The notes below the pieces were generated by a model that saw nothing but the letters and a program-made list of their open reading frames with translations, was not told the origin of the DNA and did not search any database. 21,133 bases of DNA. Source: Parvularia atlantis. Taxonomy: Eukaryota; Opisthokonta; Rotosphaerida. Position 1 is the stretch's first letter, and the number at the start of each line of letters is the position of its first letter. The translations under genes and the position numbers were made by a program. The stretch is taken from positions 1 to 21,133 of the forward strand of contig CALSCO010002259.1 of NCBI GenBank assembly GCA_943704415.1, written 5' to 3'. Positions 20,201 to 21,133 of the stretch are shown one piece after another.

Positions 20201-21100
20201 TTACACAAAGATGCGGCCGGCGCTGACGCGGTAGCGCCAGTTGGCGCGCGACTCGGACAGCATCGCGTCCGACACGGCCTCGTCCATGTCCAGCTGCGCC
20301 ATCTCCGAGCGCGCCGACGGCGCGAGCGCGTCCGACGACGTGGCCGGCGCGTCGCTATAGAAGGACGCCTGCACGCTCTTGCCACGTCGCCCGCCACTCG
20401 GACCGCGCAGTTGGAACGCGAGCAGGATCATCGACCGTCGCAGGACGCCAAACACTGCGCGACGTGCGGCGTGAGTGCGAGCGCACACACGCGAGGCGCC
20501 GCGGCACGCACGCAGCATCAACGCGCCCGACACCACCGACAGCGTCGTCACAAGGTCCCAGCCGAGCGCGATCGCCACATACACCTGGCGCACACGCTTG
20601 TCATGCCCTGCGTGCGCGACCGCACACGCACGCGCACCTGCAGCGCCAGCTGCGGCAGCGCCTCGAAGAACGTCGACGCGAATGCCAGCGTCCGCACGCG
20701 CTGCTTGACCGCGCGCGACAACGGCGCCTGCAGTGCGGCGAGCTGCGGCGCCGGCCCGATCGATGAGCGCAAGCGTGCACGCACGTGTCGGCGCGCACGT
20801 TCAGGATGCTGCTGTCGAGCAGGAACAGGCTCTCGGCGCTCTTGCACGCCAGGAGCGTCACGGCCGCGCCGACTGTCGCGTGCTTCTGCAGCCACTGTGA
20901 GAACGCCTCGGACGTGAGCACCTCGCTGTACAACGCCTGTCGCCCGCTCGACGCGTCAGCACCGCACGCCACCAGATCGCTGCACGCACCCACGCCAGCA
21001 CCGCCAGGTTGATCGCCACCGGCAGCGCGAACACCGCGATCGCGCAGTACAGCACCCAGCGCTCGACGTCCGGCACGCCCGCCAGCGTGATCACAAACAC
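20201..21100 (-). CDS. Polytopic membrane protein, C-terminal part (5' end beyond the window)
   Basis: Visible exons (minus): 21100-20990, 20936-20799, 20742-20638, 20584-20512, 20454-20201; 226 residues in a consistent frame. The 21101-21133 segment looks like the end of an intron (ending GGGCAG). Predicted transmembrane segments are VLYCAIAVFALPVAINLAVL, ATVGAAVTLLACKSAESLFL, a third running from LAFASTFFEALPQLALQ into VYVAIALGW, and VVSGALMLLFGVLRRSMILL. The FFEALPQLALQVYVAI motif recalls the ETxPQLxLQLY motif of XK-related scramblase-like proteins and of many unnamed protist membrane proteins. That is a resemblance, not an assignment. The C-terminal about 60 residues are hydrophilic, acidic and Ser-rich, so likely a cytosolic tail. 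The last intron (20455-20511) is 57 nt and frame-neutral. Confidence 0.6.
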
Positions 21101-21133
21101 CTGCCCGTGTGCGTGCTCGTCAGAGGCGCGCAC

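Overview
This is nuclear DNA of a gene-dense, GC-rich, intron-rich unicellular eukaryote. Every confident gene is a conserved eukaryotic one, and the reading frames only join up if many small introns (mostly 43-80 bp) are removed. Most introns start GTGCG, and a minority start GCACG or GCGCG. They end CGCAG or similar, often with a CTGAC/CTCAC/CTGAT-like branch site 12-25 bases upstream. I cannot name the species. A GC-rich protist or alga fits; I would test haptophytes, pelagophytes and GC-rich amoeboid lineages first. I see no mobile element, virus-like element, tRNA, rRNA or CRISPR array.

Layout: SCI1-like basic nuclear protein (-, 1658-215); eEF1B gamma (+, 1960-4017); a 58-aa membrane protein (-, 4412-4169); glyoxalase II (-, 5753-4516); GH3 beta-glucosidase with signal peptide (+, 5819-9189); METTL3-type m6A methyltransferase (+, 9214-10820); PIG-A (-, 12483-10847); alpha-SNAP (+, 12724-14157); HAX1-like protein (-, 14794-14221); class II trehalose-phosphate synthase/phosphatase (+, 14848-18502); LZIC (-, 19854-18661); and the 3' part of a polytopic membrane protein (-, 21100-20201, cut by the window edge). 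These are unrelated housekeeping functions, so neighbours share promoters and terminators rather than a pathway. Spacers are very short: 24 bp between the GH3 stop and the METTL3 ATG, 26 bp between the convergent METTL3 and PIG-A stops, and 53 and 65 bp between divergent starts.

The best discovery is in the one long intron of eEF1B gamma (327 bp). It holds a well-formed candidate H/ACA snoRNA. Its 3' pocket is complementary, 6 + 6 bases around an unpaired UC, to a conserved large-subunit rRNA segment. From memory this is the site equivalent to yeast 25S pseudouridine 1042. The distance to the ACA box is the canonical 15 nt.

Other points are a high share of GC-AG introns (7 of about 90), a trehalose-phosphate synthase domain with its catalytic residues replaced beside an intact phosphatase domain, twin palindromes in a 65-bp divergent promoter, and several micro- and minisatellites inside introns or at gene starts. 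Exon boundaries were assigned by hand from splice consensus plus protein conservation. They are well supported inside conserved domains and weak at N-termini, above all the first exons of the trehalose and alpha-SNAP genes.
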